Below, in pieces: positions 36,960-43,588 of a DNA stretch of 64,000 nt (its first letter is position 1; every line of letters begins with the position of its first letter). Source of the stretch: Mycobacterium numidiamassiliense (lineage in GTDB: Bacteria; Actinomycetota; Actinomycetes; Mycobacteriales; Mycobacteriaceae). Where the stretch lies: positions 4,122,966-4,186,965 of the forward strand of contig NZ_FUEZ01000004.1 in NCBI RefSeq assembly GCF_900157365.1, given 5' to 3'. The notes under the pieces were generated by a model. The model did not search any database. It saw only the letters and a list, made by a program, of their open reading frames with translations, and was not told the origin of the DNA. The translations under genes were made by a program, and so were the position numbers.

Positions 36960-37237
36960 TGAGCGACGACGAAAACATCGGCCCGATCGAGATGCTGAAC
37001 CATCTGGCGGGACTGGCTGCCGACGTACCCGGCTGCGAACACTGCGACGCCGAGACCGATCTGGTAGCAGCAGCGGCCGGCACCTTCGGGCTCGCGGTGC
37101 ATCACGACGCCGACTGCCCCTGGCTGGCGCAGCATGTGAGCGGCCCCGACGAGATGTATCACACCAAGCGGCATTTCAGCATGGAAGAATTGGCCGAAGT
37201 GAAACGGAAACTGAACGGAGACAACGACGATGAGTAA
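36960..37237 (+). CDS. Small protein with possible zinc ligands
   Basis: The 92-residue acidic protein has C-E-H-C (about residues 27-30) and later H-H-D-A-D-C, a spacing that could bind zinc. The rest is helical, ending in FSMEELAEVKRKLNGDN. I do not recognise the family. The ATG at 36960 follows AGGAAAGG. Its stop overlaps the start of the next gene, so it is part of the rightward operon. Confidence 0.65.
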
Positions 37238-37502
37238 GAAAACCACCGACCCCGCAAGCCCGCTGTATCAGGCGGATATCACCGGTGTCGGGTTTTTACC
37301 CAGCGACAGCATGATCGATGATTCGATCGGAAGTGTTCCCGCCACAATGGATTACGCTCAAACCGACCCGCAGGTCGACGCCGGAACCGATATGGTCGTG
37401 CCAGCGCCGCTGCCAGGCAGCATCGCGACCCACATCGAACCCACCGAGAGCGACTACAACACGCTGTCCGACCACCGCTACACCATGTTAGGAGACGACT
37501 GA
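37230..37502 (+). CDS. Small hypothetical element protein
   Basis: The 90-residue protein is acidic, Thr/Pro/Asp-rich and probably disordered. It overlaps the previous gene by 8 bases and ends 1 base before the scaffold-like gene, so it is transcribed with the head genes. No domain is recognised. A structural accessory role is a guess from position. Confidence 0.6.
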   Translation: MSKKTTDPASPLYQADITGVGFLPSDSMIDDSIGSVPATMDYAQTDPQVDAGTDMVVPAPLPGSIATHIEPTESDYNTLSDHRYTMLGDD

Positions 37503-37503
37503 A

Positions 37504-38016
37504 ATGACCACCCCCACACCAGAATCCGGTGGCGATTCGCCAGAGCTAGAGCCCACCGACGACCAGCTCCGCTCCGACGAAGCCAGACGGTACCGGCAGA
37601 AGCTCCGTGAAACCGAAGCTCAAGCAGCGCAAGTCATTCAGGACAACATCGATCGTGAGGCGCGGCTACAGGCGACCGAACGGTTGCTGGTCGACCAAGA
37701 GCTTGCCGGCAAGTTCGCGGACCCGCGAGACTTCTGGACGCAGACCGAGCTGACAGCGGTGCGCGACGAGTCGGGCGTCGTGGATCTGGCCATGGTCGCT
37801 CAGCGCGCCGACGAGCTGTTGTCCGAGCACCCGCACTGGGCATCACCGGACCCGCGGGTGCCGCAGCTGGCACCGACGAGCGCGGTCGGCGGCCAAGGGC
37901 TGATCGGGTTCGGCCCGCGCAGTGTGCTCGACGTCGACAACGTCATGCCGCAACCGGCGCGCAGCTTCGGCCAGTTCTTGACCGACGCGGCCAATGCGAC
38001 ACCGCCCCCCGACTGA
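37504..38016 (+). CDS. Scaffold-like protein upstream of the capsid gene
   Basis: The 170-residue protein has a strongly charged helical N-terminal half (DEARRYRQKLRETEAQAAQVIQDNIDREARL) of coiled-coil character and a Pro-rich tail (RSFGQFLTDAANATPPPD). That composition and the position just before the major capsid gene are typical of phage scaffolding proteins. No protease motif is seen. Confidence 0.7.
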   Translation: MTTPTPESGGDSPELEPTDDQLRSDEARRYRQKLRETEAQAAQVIQDNIDREARLQATERLLVDQELAGKFADPRDFWTQTELTAVRDESGVVDLAMVAQRADELLSEHPHWASPDPRVPQLAPTSAVGGQGLIGFGPRSVLDVDNVMPQPARSFGQFLTDAANATPPPD

Positions 38017-38238
38017 AAAACCGCCAGCCAGGAAGGGGCATCAGGCGCGCGTGCGGTGGTAGCGTGAGACCAGCTTCCAGCGGAAGCGACCGCACCGGCC
38101 CGTGGCCAAGCGGTGTTCGTCTCTACCGTCGCGCTGTCGCGCGAGGTGTCCGCTGGGGGCTTTCTTCAGGCGCTCCTTGGCCTCCCCCAGTGGATATCTA
38201 GCGTTTACAGCGTTTGCTAATCCGTTGGGAGTTAAACC
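38017..38238. other. Gap before the capsid gene
   Basis: This 222-base stretch has no convincing gene. It includes the near-repeat TAGCGTTTACAGCGTTTGC just before the capsid start and the ribosome binding site GGGAG. A capsid promoter or an untranslated leader is plausible. Confidence 0.4.
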
Positions 38239-39141
38239 ATGGCTTTGACTAGTGGCGTCAGTTCTGGCGCCGGAATTTTATCCGCCGAAGAGGTCGGAAT
38301 TTTGGTAGTCCAACCGCTGCGATTGCGCAGCGTCGGGCTGCGAGTCAGCACCGTTGTCGAGACGATGCGACCGACGTACCGGTTCCCGATCGTGGAATCC
38401 GACGCGACCGCTGCGCTCGTCCAAGAGGGTTCTGAGATCACCGAGAGCGAAGCTGATTTGGGTCAGATTTCGGTGACCCCGGTCGGCATCAAGGCATTGA
38501 CCACCGTCTCAAACGAGCTGATCGCAGATGCGGCCGAAAACGCGGCTGCCGCAGCGGTTATCGCGGACGGCCTGGTCAGATCCTTTGCCAGAAAGTATGA
38601 CAAGTGCTTTTTCGGTGCCGTGTCGAACTTCGACGGCACCAGCGCGCCCGCCATGAGCGGACTGGAAAACGTTGCCTACCAGGCGGTCAACGTCGGTGCG
38701 CCGTACAGCAACCTGGACCCGTTCGCCAAGGCAATCAGCCTGATCGAATCAGTCGGCTCGGTGTGCACGTCGTTCGCCGCGTCGTTCTCCACCTGCCTGT
38801 CGCTGATGGAACTCAAGAAGTTCGGGGCCACCACCGACGTCGTGTCCAACGAGCCGCTGCTGGCACAGGGTGAAGGCGATGTGTCACAACCAGTGTCGCG
38901 CAACATCTTCGGCGTGCCGCTGTATAGCGCACCGGAAGGCACGATTGAGGACGGCGTCGTGTGGGCATTGGCGAGCGACAAGACGTTCACGGTGATGCGC
39001 ATGGACATCAGCATTGTCGCCAACCCGTTCTCCGCGTTCAGTTCCGACAGCACTCAGATCCGCGGAGTCATGCGGCTGGCGCCGGGATTCCCGCATGCGG
39101 CGGCTGTCGTGAAAATCACTGGCGCCGTGCCGGGTTCGTAA
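38239..39141 (+). CDS. HK97-fold major capsid protein
   Basis: The 300-residue protein has the layout of HK97-type major capsid proteins: N-terminal arm, E-loop region (RPTYRFPIVESDATAALVQEGSEITESEADLGQISVTPVGIKALTTVSNELIADA), P-domain helix and A-domain (FSTCLSLMELKKFG, NIFGVPLYSAP, VMRMDISIVANPFSAFSSDSTQIRGVMRL). It appears complete. It assembles icosahedral heads. With the scaffold-like gene it suggests that the element builds its own, perhaps small, capsid while relying on a helper for tail and packaging. Confidence 0.9.
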   Translation: MALTSGVSSGAGILSAEEVGILVVQPLRLRSVGLRVSTVVETMRPTYRFPIVESDATAALVQEGSEITESEADLGQISVTPVGIKALTTVSNELIADAAENAAAAAVIADGLVRSFARKYDKCFFGAVSNFDGTSAPAMSGLENVAYQAVNVGAPYSNLDPFAKAISLIESVGSVCTSFAASFSTCLSLMELKKFGATTDVVSNEPLLAQGEGDVSQPVSRNIFGVPLYSAPEGTIEDGVVWALASDKTFTVMRMDISIVANPFSAFSSDSTQIRGVMRLAPGFPHAAAVVKITGAVPGS

Positions 39142-39191
39142 CAGACTGGCGTCCCGGTTCTTGTCCAGGGTAGCTCCGAGGACCGGACGCC

Positions 39192-39241
39192 GCACCCGGC
39201 TGGCTGTGCTTTCGCAAAGGTTTCCACAGCCAGCCGGGTGC
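39192..39241 (+). terminator. Strong stem-loop after the capsid gene
   Basis: A perfect 17-base inverted repeat (arms 39192-39208 and 39225-39241, starting GCACCCGGCTGGC) with a 16-base loop lies 50 bases after the capsid stop. There is no U tract, but mycobacterial terminators often lack one. It may lower expression of the distal genes relative to capsid. Confidence 0.7.
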
Positions 39242-39323
39242 CTCCAAACAGTAAGCAGGACAACGTATATGGCTTTTTGGATCATCGGGACCGGCCATCT
39301 GAGCAACGGACAGGACGACGACT

Positions 39324-39518
39324 GTGGCGAAGAAACAACGCAGACCCGCGGTGAAATGTGTGATGCCGCAGGGCGCTCGACGCCTCACGCTGGCACAGTT
39401 CACGGCCGCGTTGGATCGCGCTGAGCGTGAGTTCGGGTTGTGCCCCATCGCTGACGAGACGGATGCCGACCTCGCGGAGTATGAGGCCATTGGTTCGGCG
39501 TTCCTCAAGTTCGGCTGA
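39324..39518 (+). CDS. Small basic-to-acidic element protein
   Basis: The 64-residue protein starts at GTG 39324 (AKKQRRPAVKCVMPQGARRLTLAQF), with a basic N-terminus and an acidic helical C-terminus (DETDADLAEYEAIGSAF). It lies just before the HNH gene with a 3-base gap. An overlapping frame starting at ATG 39270 (MAFWIIGTGHLSNGQ) reaches 39424 and could be real, but only one of them is likely to be. No function is known. Confidence 0.5.
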   Translation: MAKKQRRPAVKCVMPQGARRLTLAQFTAALDRAEREFGLCPIADETDADLAEYEAIGSAFLKFG

Positions 39519-39521
39519 CGC

Positions 39522-39968
39522 ATGCGAGCAGCCAAGGCGTGCGGAGAAATTGGATGTCCCGAACTGGTTCGAGACGGCGGTAGCCACTGCCCTGCCCACC
39601 GACGTGCCCAACCACGATGGGGCACCAGCCGCGCAGCACAAACAGGGCACAAGGCACGACGTGCCAGAATCCTCAAACGAGACCCATTGTGCCAGTTGCA
39701 TTTAGAAGGCTGCACAGGGACATCGACGGTGTGCGACCACATCATCCCGCTTGCTGCTGGCGAGGCTGCCGGTGGTGTCGACACTGACGCGAATTGCCGT
39801 GGCGTCTGTGCCTCGTGTAGCCGCAAAGTCACGAGCCAGCAAGCGCATTGGTTCAAAGGTGACAACGTGCCCTGCCCATGGCAACCCCACACCACATCCG
39901 CCGAAGGCGACCCATCCCCGCCGAGACCATCCACACCGGCCCTCCCGCGCACCATCTGGATCGCATGA
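39522..39968 (+). CDS. HNH endonuclease-like protein
   Basis: The 148-residue protein has an HNH core: the first His in CDHIIPL, Asn in ANCRGVC and the Cys pair C-A-S-C, with two more Cys upstream (C-P-E-L, H-C-P-A-H). A basic helix RARILKRDPLCQLH precedes it. In phages and capsid-forming satellites such proteins sit next to terminase genes and are needed for DNA packaging. A Pro-rich tail closes it. Confidence 0.85.
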   Translation: MRAAKACGEIGCPELVRDGGSHCPAHRRAQPRWGTSRAAQTGHKARRARILKRDPLCQLHLEGCTGTSTVCDHIIPLAAGEAAGGVDTDANCRGVCASCSRKVTSQQAHWFKGDNVPCPWQPHTTSAEGDPSPPRPSTPALPRTIWIA

Positions 39969-40082
39969 CCACCACCGGACCCCCGCCACGGCAACCCCTA
40001 CCCCGGTCAAAAATCGCTCTCGGCCAAACGGCTGATCTTGTTGCCCGCACGCATGAAACGCTGAAATCGTTAGGAGACCGCT

Positions 40083-40424
40083 ATGGCGCATTGTGCCGAA
40101 TCGCGCAGGGTACGACGCGACCTGGACAAACAACTCGCCGCGTCGGCTGCCGCGTCTGGCCGCCCGCTGGTGTGGAGTGCCCAGGATCGCGTGGTTTTGG
40201 ATCTCATTTCGACCCAGATCGACCGAAAAAACGAGCTGTTTGCCGACCGGGCGGTGGCCGATGACATGAAGATCCGCGTCAAGATCAGCGCGGAGTTGCG
40301 GTTGCTTGAGGCCAGCATCGCTCGGCTGTTGAAGCAGGTGTCGACCGAGGTCCCCAGGCCGATGAGTCGCCGGTCCCAGAAGGCTCAGGCCGCAGCCCTC
40401 ACCAGGTGGAACCATGGCGCTTGA
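40083..40424 (+). CDS. Small-terminase-like or packaging-associated protein
   Basis: The 113-residue helical protein begins AHCAESRRVRRDLDKQLAASAAASGRPLVWSAQD. The type, with a basic N-terminus, two long helices (VLDLISTQIDRKNELFADRAVADD, LRLLEASIARLLKQV) and a C-terminal RRSQKAQAAALTRWN, is common next to HNH genes in actinobacterial prophages. A small-terminase role is an inference from position. The ATG follows TAGGAG. Confidence 0.6.
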   Translation: MAHCAESRRVRRDLDKQLAASAAASGRPLVWSAQDRVVLDLISTQIDRKNELFADRAVADDMKIRVKISAELRLLEASIARLLKQVSTEVPRPMSRRSQKAQAAALTRWNHGA

Positions 40425-40800
40425 TCAAGGCGGCGGGCCCGGTTGGGCTGTTCCCGGCTACCAGATGCCCGTGGGCAGCTATGCCAGGTTGCTGCGCCGT
40501 CAGTGTGAGCGGGAGTGTGCACCCGACGCCAGGCATTTCGGCGAACCGGACTGGGCGAAGTGGAAGGCCGCCGGCGCGATCAAGGCCGCCACGATGTACG
40601 ACGAGCGCTTGGCCGCCGCGGCGCCGATCGTCGTGGGCGCCATGGACTGCGGCATACGCGACAGCCGGGTCGCCGACACGCTGCGGCTGTATTCGGACGA
40701 CTTCGCCGAAGTGGCCAGCGTCTACAGCGGTGAGATGGACGACGCCGGCCGTTGGGAGTTGGTCACGCTGGCGCCGCGGTACCGGCCGGCCCGTGCCTGA
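40414..40800 (+). CDS. Hypothetical element protein
   Basis: The 128-residue protein (MALDQGGGPGWAVPGYQ) overlaps the previous gene by 11 bases and the next by 8, so it is in one translational unit with them. The middle is helical (DWAKWKAAGAIKAATMYDERLAAAAPIVVGAMDCGI). No domain is recognised. Confidence 0.6.
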   Translation: MALDQGGGPGWAVPGYQMPVGSYARLLRRQCERECAPDARHFGEPDWAKWKAAGAIKAATMYDERLAAAAPIVVGAMDCGIRDSRVADTLRLYSDDFAEVASVYSGEMDDAGRWELVTLAPRYRPARA

Positions 40801-41032
40801 CGATTCGGCCGCGGTCGACGCTCTACGTCTGGCGCTCGCGACGTTCGACACTGCCGGCACCGCCACGGTGATCGCCGAGATCCGCCACGATCGCGGGCAC
40901 CTGATCGCGGTCGCCCTCGAATTGTGCGGCCTCCTGGAGGAAGCGATCGAGGAACACGACCGCGGTGGCGCCGTCGCCTGGATCGAGGCCCGGCTGCTGG
41001 TCGAGCTGGACGCCGGCGCCGGTACCGCCTAG
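40793..41032 (+). CDS. Small hypothetical element protein
   Basis: This 79-residue, acidic, helical protein starts at GTG 40793 inside the end of the previous gene (PDDSAAVDALRLALATFD). It is the last rightward gene of the element and converges on the minus-strand cargo unit with a 16-base gap. The function is unknown. Confidence 0.6.
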   Translation: MPDDSAAVDALRLALATFDTAGTATVIAEIRHDRGHLIAVALELCGLLEEAIEEHDRGGAVAWIEARLLVELDAGAGTA

Positions 41033-41048
41033 CCGTGGCGGGAGTTCT

Positions 41049-41366
41049 CTAGAGCGGCTGATTGCGCTGCACGCAAGCCACGATCGTCTGACACTCGCTC
41101 AGGGTGAAACCCGTTGCCCCGTTGCTATAAAGCCTGTTCGCGATGGCCTCGGGTGGTTGGTTGCGGGCCAGCAGCTCGCTTACCGACTGTCCGAGGCTAA
41201 GCGCGTCGCTATCTGGAACGTATCCACCCAAGCCGCCTTTCACGCAGCGCAGGTAACCGTCCGCGTCGGCATGGGCAATTGGACACCCAGACACCGCGAT
41301 CACCGCAGCCGTGATGGCGCATAGCAGCGCCCGATCCAATACGTCCCGGCGCAGAGTGCAGCTCAC
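41049..41366 (-). CDS. Secreted DUF732 protein carried by the element
   Basis: The 105-residue protein has a signal peptide (ALLCAITAAVIAVSGCPIAHA) and a DUF732 domain (YLRCVKGG, SLGQSVSELLARNQPPEAIANRLY, LSECQTIVACVQ). DUF732 is a mycobacterial exported helical domain of unknown function with two disulfide cysteines. It is the last gene of the minus-strand unit and its GTG overlaps the stop of the 48-residue gene as GTGA. A host-type secreted protein inside a phage-like element suggests captured cargo. Confidence 0.85.
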   Translation of the reverse strand: MSCTLRRDVLDRALLCAITAAVIAVSGCPIAHADADGYLRCVKGGLGGYVPDSDALSLGQSVSELLARNQPPEAIANRLYSNGATGFTLSECQTIVACVQRNQPL

Positions 41367-41509
41367 TGGTTAGATTGTTCGATCGCCTGGGCGACGATGA
41401 TCAGTGCCTTTATCTGTGCGATCTTCAGCGCCTCCTCAGTCGTGTGCGGAGCGTGGGCATTCTCCTCAATCCCCTTGATGGTGTTGAGAACTTCATCGAC
41501 CAACGCCAT
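41363..41509 (-). CDS. 48-residue helical protein in the cargo unit
   Basis: This frame of 49 codons encodes MALVDEVLNTIKGIEENAH followed by a second amphipathic helix (EEALKIAQIKALIIVAQAIEQ). The start has a very strong ribosome binding site (AAGGAGGAA, good spacing) 25 bases after the stop of the DUF4062-like gene, and its stop overlaps the DUF732 start. These signals make it a real gene. It could be a regulator, immunity partner or chaperone of a neighbour. Confidence 0.8.
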   Translation of the reverse strand: MALVDEVLNTIKGIEENAHAPHTTEEALKIAQIKALIIVAQAIEQSNQ

Positions 41510-41534
41510 AACTATTCCTCCTTATCGTTTGCCC

Positions 41535-42380
41535 TCACAATGTGATGGTTTGGATGACCTCTTGAGGTTCGTCGCCCTCCACCCAACGCATCGTCAGCTT
41601 CAGTTCCGGCGGGCTCTGCGCGAAAACCCCCATGCGCCAATCCCTATGGGAATCCGCAAGCAGGTCGAAGGGTTGACGGTCGTAGAGGAGATCAACCGGT
41701 TCACTGCTGCCAACTGCGCCGTAGGGCCAGACACCTTCATAGACGAATTCGAATTGTTCGGCTGTGACGTTCTTGCTCTTGTTTTCAATGACCAGGCGGT
41801 CGCCCGTGCGTCGCGCACGCGGCACCGCATGTTCATGTTCAGCGCTGTGTCGTCGTCGCACACTCGGCGTTCTGAGTCCCATCTGAGTCACGTCGTCCTC
41901 GATTGCGGTGTGCACCTTGCGGGACAGATCGGCTAGATCGTCGTACTCCGCGAGAAGTCCCTGTGCCTGCAATTCGCTTCGGAACTTCTTCAGCGCGGCG
42001 AGCTGTTCAAGGTCGGCGTCACGTCTGATCGACTCATTAGAAAACCAGACGTGCACGTGCTTTCCGGCATCGATCGCGCGTTGAATCTCTTCAGCGGTGC
42101 CCGACACCGCAGCCGCGGTGGCCTGCCCGAGCCGACTGTCGAACAACCCGACCACTATGTCGGCGTCGTCTACCAAGTGCTTGTTGATGACGTCTTGGCC
42201 GGTGCCGGTGCCAAGTCGGGGCACAGCATCTGCCTTCCAGTCCCGCGGTAACAGAATGACCTGAGCAGATTTGGCCCGTGAGCCGTTCCAGCGGTGCAGG
42301 CTCTCCTTGACCGCCGTCACTGCCGCGCCGGTGTCTCCCGGTGTGGAGATCAAGACCTCTAGCACGTGCGCTTCAAACAT
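41535..42380 (-). CDS. DUF4062/TIR-like protein, possible defence effector
   Basis: The 281-residue protein has a Rossmann-like N-terminal domain with STPGD (12-16), WN (31-32), LPRDW (44-48), DDADIVVGLFDSRLG (71-85) and SGTAEEI (93-99). These fit the SPSD...SGTxEEI proteins often labelled DUF4062, which are related to TIR and nucleoside deoxyribosyltransferase folds, where the late Glu is catalytic. Residues after about 190 form a separate beta-rich domain. Its place next to attR, opposite to the phage genes, is typical of lysogenic-conversion or defence cargo. NAD cleavage is an inference only. Confidence 0.75.
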   Translation of the reverse strand: MFEAHVLEVLISTPGDTGAAVTAVKESLHRWNGSRAKSAQVILLPRDWKADAVPRLGTGTGQDVINKHLVDDADIVVGLFDSRLGQATAAAVSGTAEEIQRAIDAGKHVHVWFSNESIRRDADLEQLAALKKFRSELQAQGLLAEYDDLADLSRKVHTAIEDDVTQMGLRTPSVRRRHSAEHEHAVPRARRTGDRLVIENKSKNVTAEQFEFVYEGVWPYGAVGSSEPVDLLYDRQPFDLLADSHRDWRMGVFAQSPPELKLTMRWVEGDEPQEVIQTITL

Positions 42381-42423
42381 GAACTACAAGTCTGACGGTC
42401 AGGTCCGACATTTTGCTAGGACC

Positions 42424-42444
42424 ATCTTGCACGTATCTTGCACG
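42424..42444 (+). promoter_or_regulatory. Right integrase arm-type site (two direct repeats)
   Basis: ATCTTGCACG at 42424-42433 and again at 42435-42444 repeats the left arm site in the same orientation and with the same 11-base period. It lies 48 bases inside the attR core. It also lies in the promoter region of the minus-strand cargo unit, next to the small palindrome TGAC-G-GTCA (42393-42401). Confidence 0.75.
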
Positions 42445-42491
42445 CGGCTCAAAAATTGAGCAAAAACCATGTTTGACCTGCACTGATGGGG

Positions 42492-42513
42492 GTGGTCCCG
42501 GCTGGGATCGAAC
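42492..42513. repeat. attR core within tRNA-Val(CAC)
   Basis: This is the second copy of the 22-base repeat found at 32973-32994. It is the 3' part of the tRNA gene, so the tRNA remains whole after integration. Confidence 0.92.
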
Positions 42514-42564
42514 CAGCGACCTTCCGCGTGTGAAGCGGACGCTCTTCCACTGAGCCACGGGACC
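42493..42564 (-). tRNA. tRNA-Val (anticodon CAC)
   Basis: The acceptor stem GGTCCCG/CGGGACC pairs fully. The anticodon loop TTCACAC lies between stems TCCGC and GCGGA, giving CAC. The T-arm GGTTCGATCC is canonical. CCA is not encoded. This gene is the integration target of the element to its left. Confidence 0.95.
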
Positions 42565-42742
42565 GGCGCCGAGGGGCGAACGAGGAGGAAGACTAGCACG
42601 AAACGGATGTCTCAGATCCCGCCACGTGCCTGTCTGGGTCGCGCGATAGCCTAGACACGGCCCACACCAAGAGATTTGTGCGGGCCTGCTTTCTTGGACT
42701 ATCGTCGTCCTTCGCACCGGGCGACGATCTCGTCCGTTGCGC

Positions 42743-42815
42743 GCGGATGTAGCGCAGTTGGTAGCGCATCACCTTGCCAAGGTGAGGGTCGCGGGTTCGA
42801 ATCCCGTCATCCGCT
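42743..42815 (+). tRNA. tRNA-Gly (anticodon GCC)
   Basis: The acceptor stem GCGGATG/CATCCGC is complete. The anticodon loop TTGCCAA gives GCC, and the T-arm GGGTTCGAATCCC is canonical. It is the first of three tRNA genes read rightward. Confidence 0.96.
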
Positions 42816-42842
42816 CGAAGGTGCAAGAGGCATCAATCCAGC

Positions 42843-42916
42843 GGTGGAGTGGCCGAGTGGTGAGGCAACGGCCTGCAAAGCCGTGCACACGGGTTCGATT
42901 CCCGTCTCCACCTCCA
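42843..42916 (+). tRNA. tRNA-Cys (anticodon GCA)
   Basis: The acceptor stem GGTGGAG/CTCCACC pairs and is followed by T and an encoded CCA (42914-42916). The anticodon loop CTGCAAA between ACGGC and GCCGT gives GCA. The T-arm GGGTTCGATTCCC is canonical. Confidence 0.95.
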
Positions 42917-42929
42917 TTTTTTGCTCCCG

Positions 42930-43004
42930 GCGCGATTAGCTCAGCGGGAGAGCGCTTCCCTGACACGGAAGAGGTCACTGGTTCAATCCCAGTATCGCGC
43001 ACCA
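42930..43004 (+). tRNA. tRNA-Val (anticodon GAC)
   Basis: The acceptor stem GCGCGAT/ATCGCGC is complete, with an encoded CCA at 43002-43004. The anticodon loop CTGACAC between CTTCC and GGAAG gives GAC. The region just after its 3' end shows signs of an old insertion. Confidence 0.95.
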
Positions 43005-43052
43005 GAGTTTTAGCTGTTCAAATGCTATATTTAGCAAGGCTTAGCAAACGTC

Positions 43053-43072
43053 ATGCAATAGGTATGCAATAG
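43053..43072 (+). repeat. 11-bp-period direct repeat after tRNA-Val(GAC), integrase arm-site relic
   Basis: ATGCAATAG occurs at 43053-43061 and 43064-43072. The period of 11, the spacing from a tRNA 3' end (about 50 bases) and the lower GC around it mirror the arm sites of the intact element, but with another sequence. It may be what remains of a different element that used tRNA-Val(GAC). Confidence 0.55.
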
Positions 43073-43076
43073 CACA

Positions 43077-43588
43077 CTATGCTTCTGCGCTTGTGCCGTT
43101 GGCTCGATAGAGTGCGCGGTCCACCGTTCGCAGGCTACGGGCGCAGCGTTGGCTGATCCCCCTGCAAACCTTGACGTATTCCATGTAGGACGGATAGGGC
43201 TTCGGAGTCGGATCGGCAATCTCTCGGTATACCACCAAAGACTTGACCGCGCGCACGTCGATGACGGTGTGCTCTTCCGGTCGCCAAACCATCAGCAGCG
43301 AGGACGCCATCGGGACTCCAACACCGTTGAGCAGAGTCAAGATCCGATGCTGGATCGGCATCGGGGCGGCCAGAGCGGTACTGGTGATGTCGCGAATCAT
43401 CTCGTCAGTATTGGACGCCATCGTCTGCCTGGCCCGGGGCTTTTCCACTCGCCTACGGCCATGAAGTCTTCGCGGTCATAGCACTTCCGCTGGCGCACCC
43501 GCGGGCCCACCTGGTTCAGCACTTTCTCATCCGCGTCTACCCGGTAGCGGCCCGCCCAGTAGTCAATCCAATTTGCATCAACTGCCAT
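43077..43588 (-). pseudogene. Frameshifted helix-hairpin-helix (OGG-fold-like) protein gene
   Basis: Two overlapping minus-strand frames join into one sensible protein of about 170 residues. The first runs from ATG 43588 (MAVDANWIDYWAGRYRV ... REDFMAVGEWKS) and the second continues PRARQTMASNTDE ... LNGVGVPMASSLLMVWRP ... TVIDVRAVKSL. One extra base in the C4G3 run at about 43433-43440 would join them. L-x-GVGVP-x-AS-x-LL with a following VID-x-R is the HhH pattern of DNA-glycosylase-like actinobacterial proteins of unknown function. It may be a true mutation or a sequencing error in the run. Confidence 0.65.

Larger units (their letters stand above)
32973..42513. mobile_element. Integrated phage-satellite-like element in tRNA-Val(CAC)
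   Basis: About 9.5 kb are bounded by a 22-base identical direct repeat, one copy of which is the 3' end of tRNA-Val(CAC). Inside are integrase, excisionase, a TOPRIM/ATPase replication protein, small proteins, a scaffold-like protein, an HK97-fold capsid, an HNH protein and a minus-strand cargo unit next to the tRNA. I see no large terminase, portal, tail, holin or lysin gene. Size and content resemble the phiRv1/phiRv2 elements of M. tuberculosis, and as I recall phiRv2 sits in this same tRNA cluster. Confidence 0.9.

Noticed and set aside
39270..39424. Possible 51-codon gene MAFWIIGTGHLSNGQ after the capsid terminator
   Set aside because: It has a modest ribosome binding site, but two thirds of it overlap another small frame. 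I could not decide, so it is only mentioned in that entry.
39878..40264. A frame overlapping the end of the HNH gene and the next gene
   Set aside because: Pro/Thr/Arg-rich composition and full overlap with better-supported frames that have ribosome binding sites.
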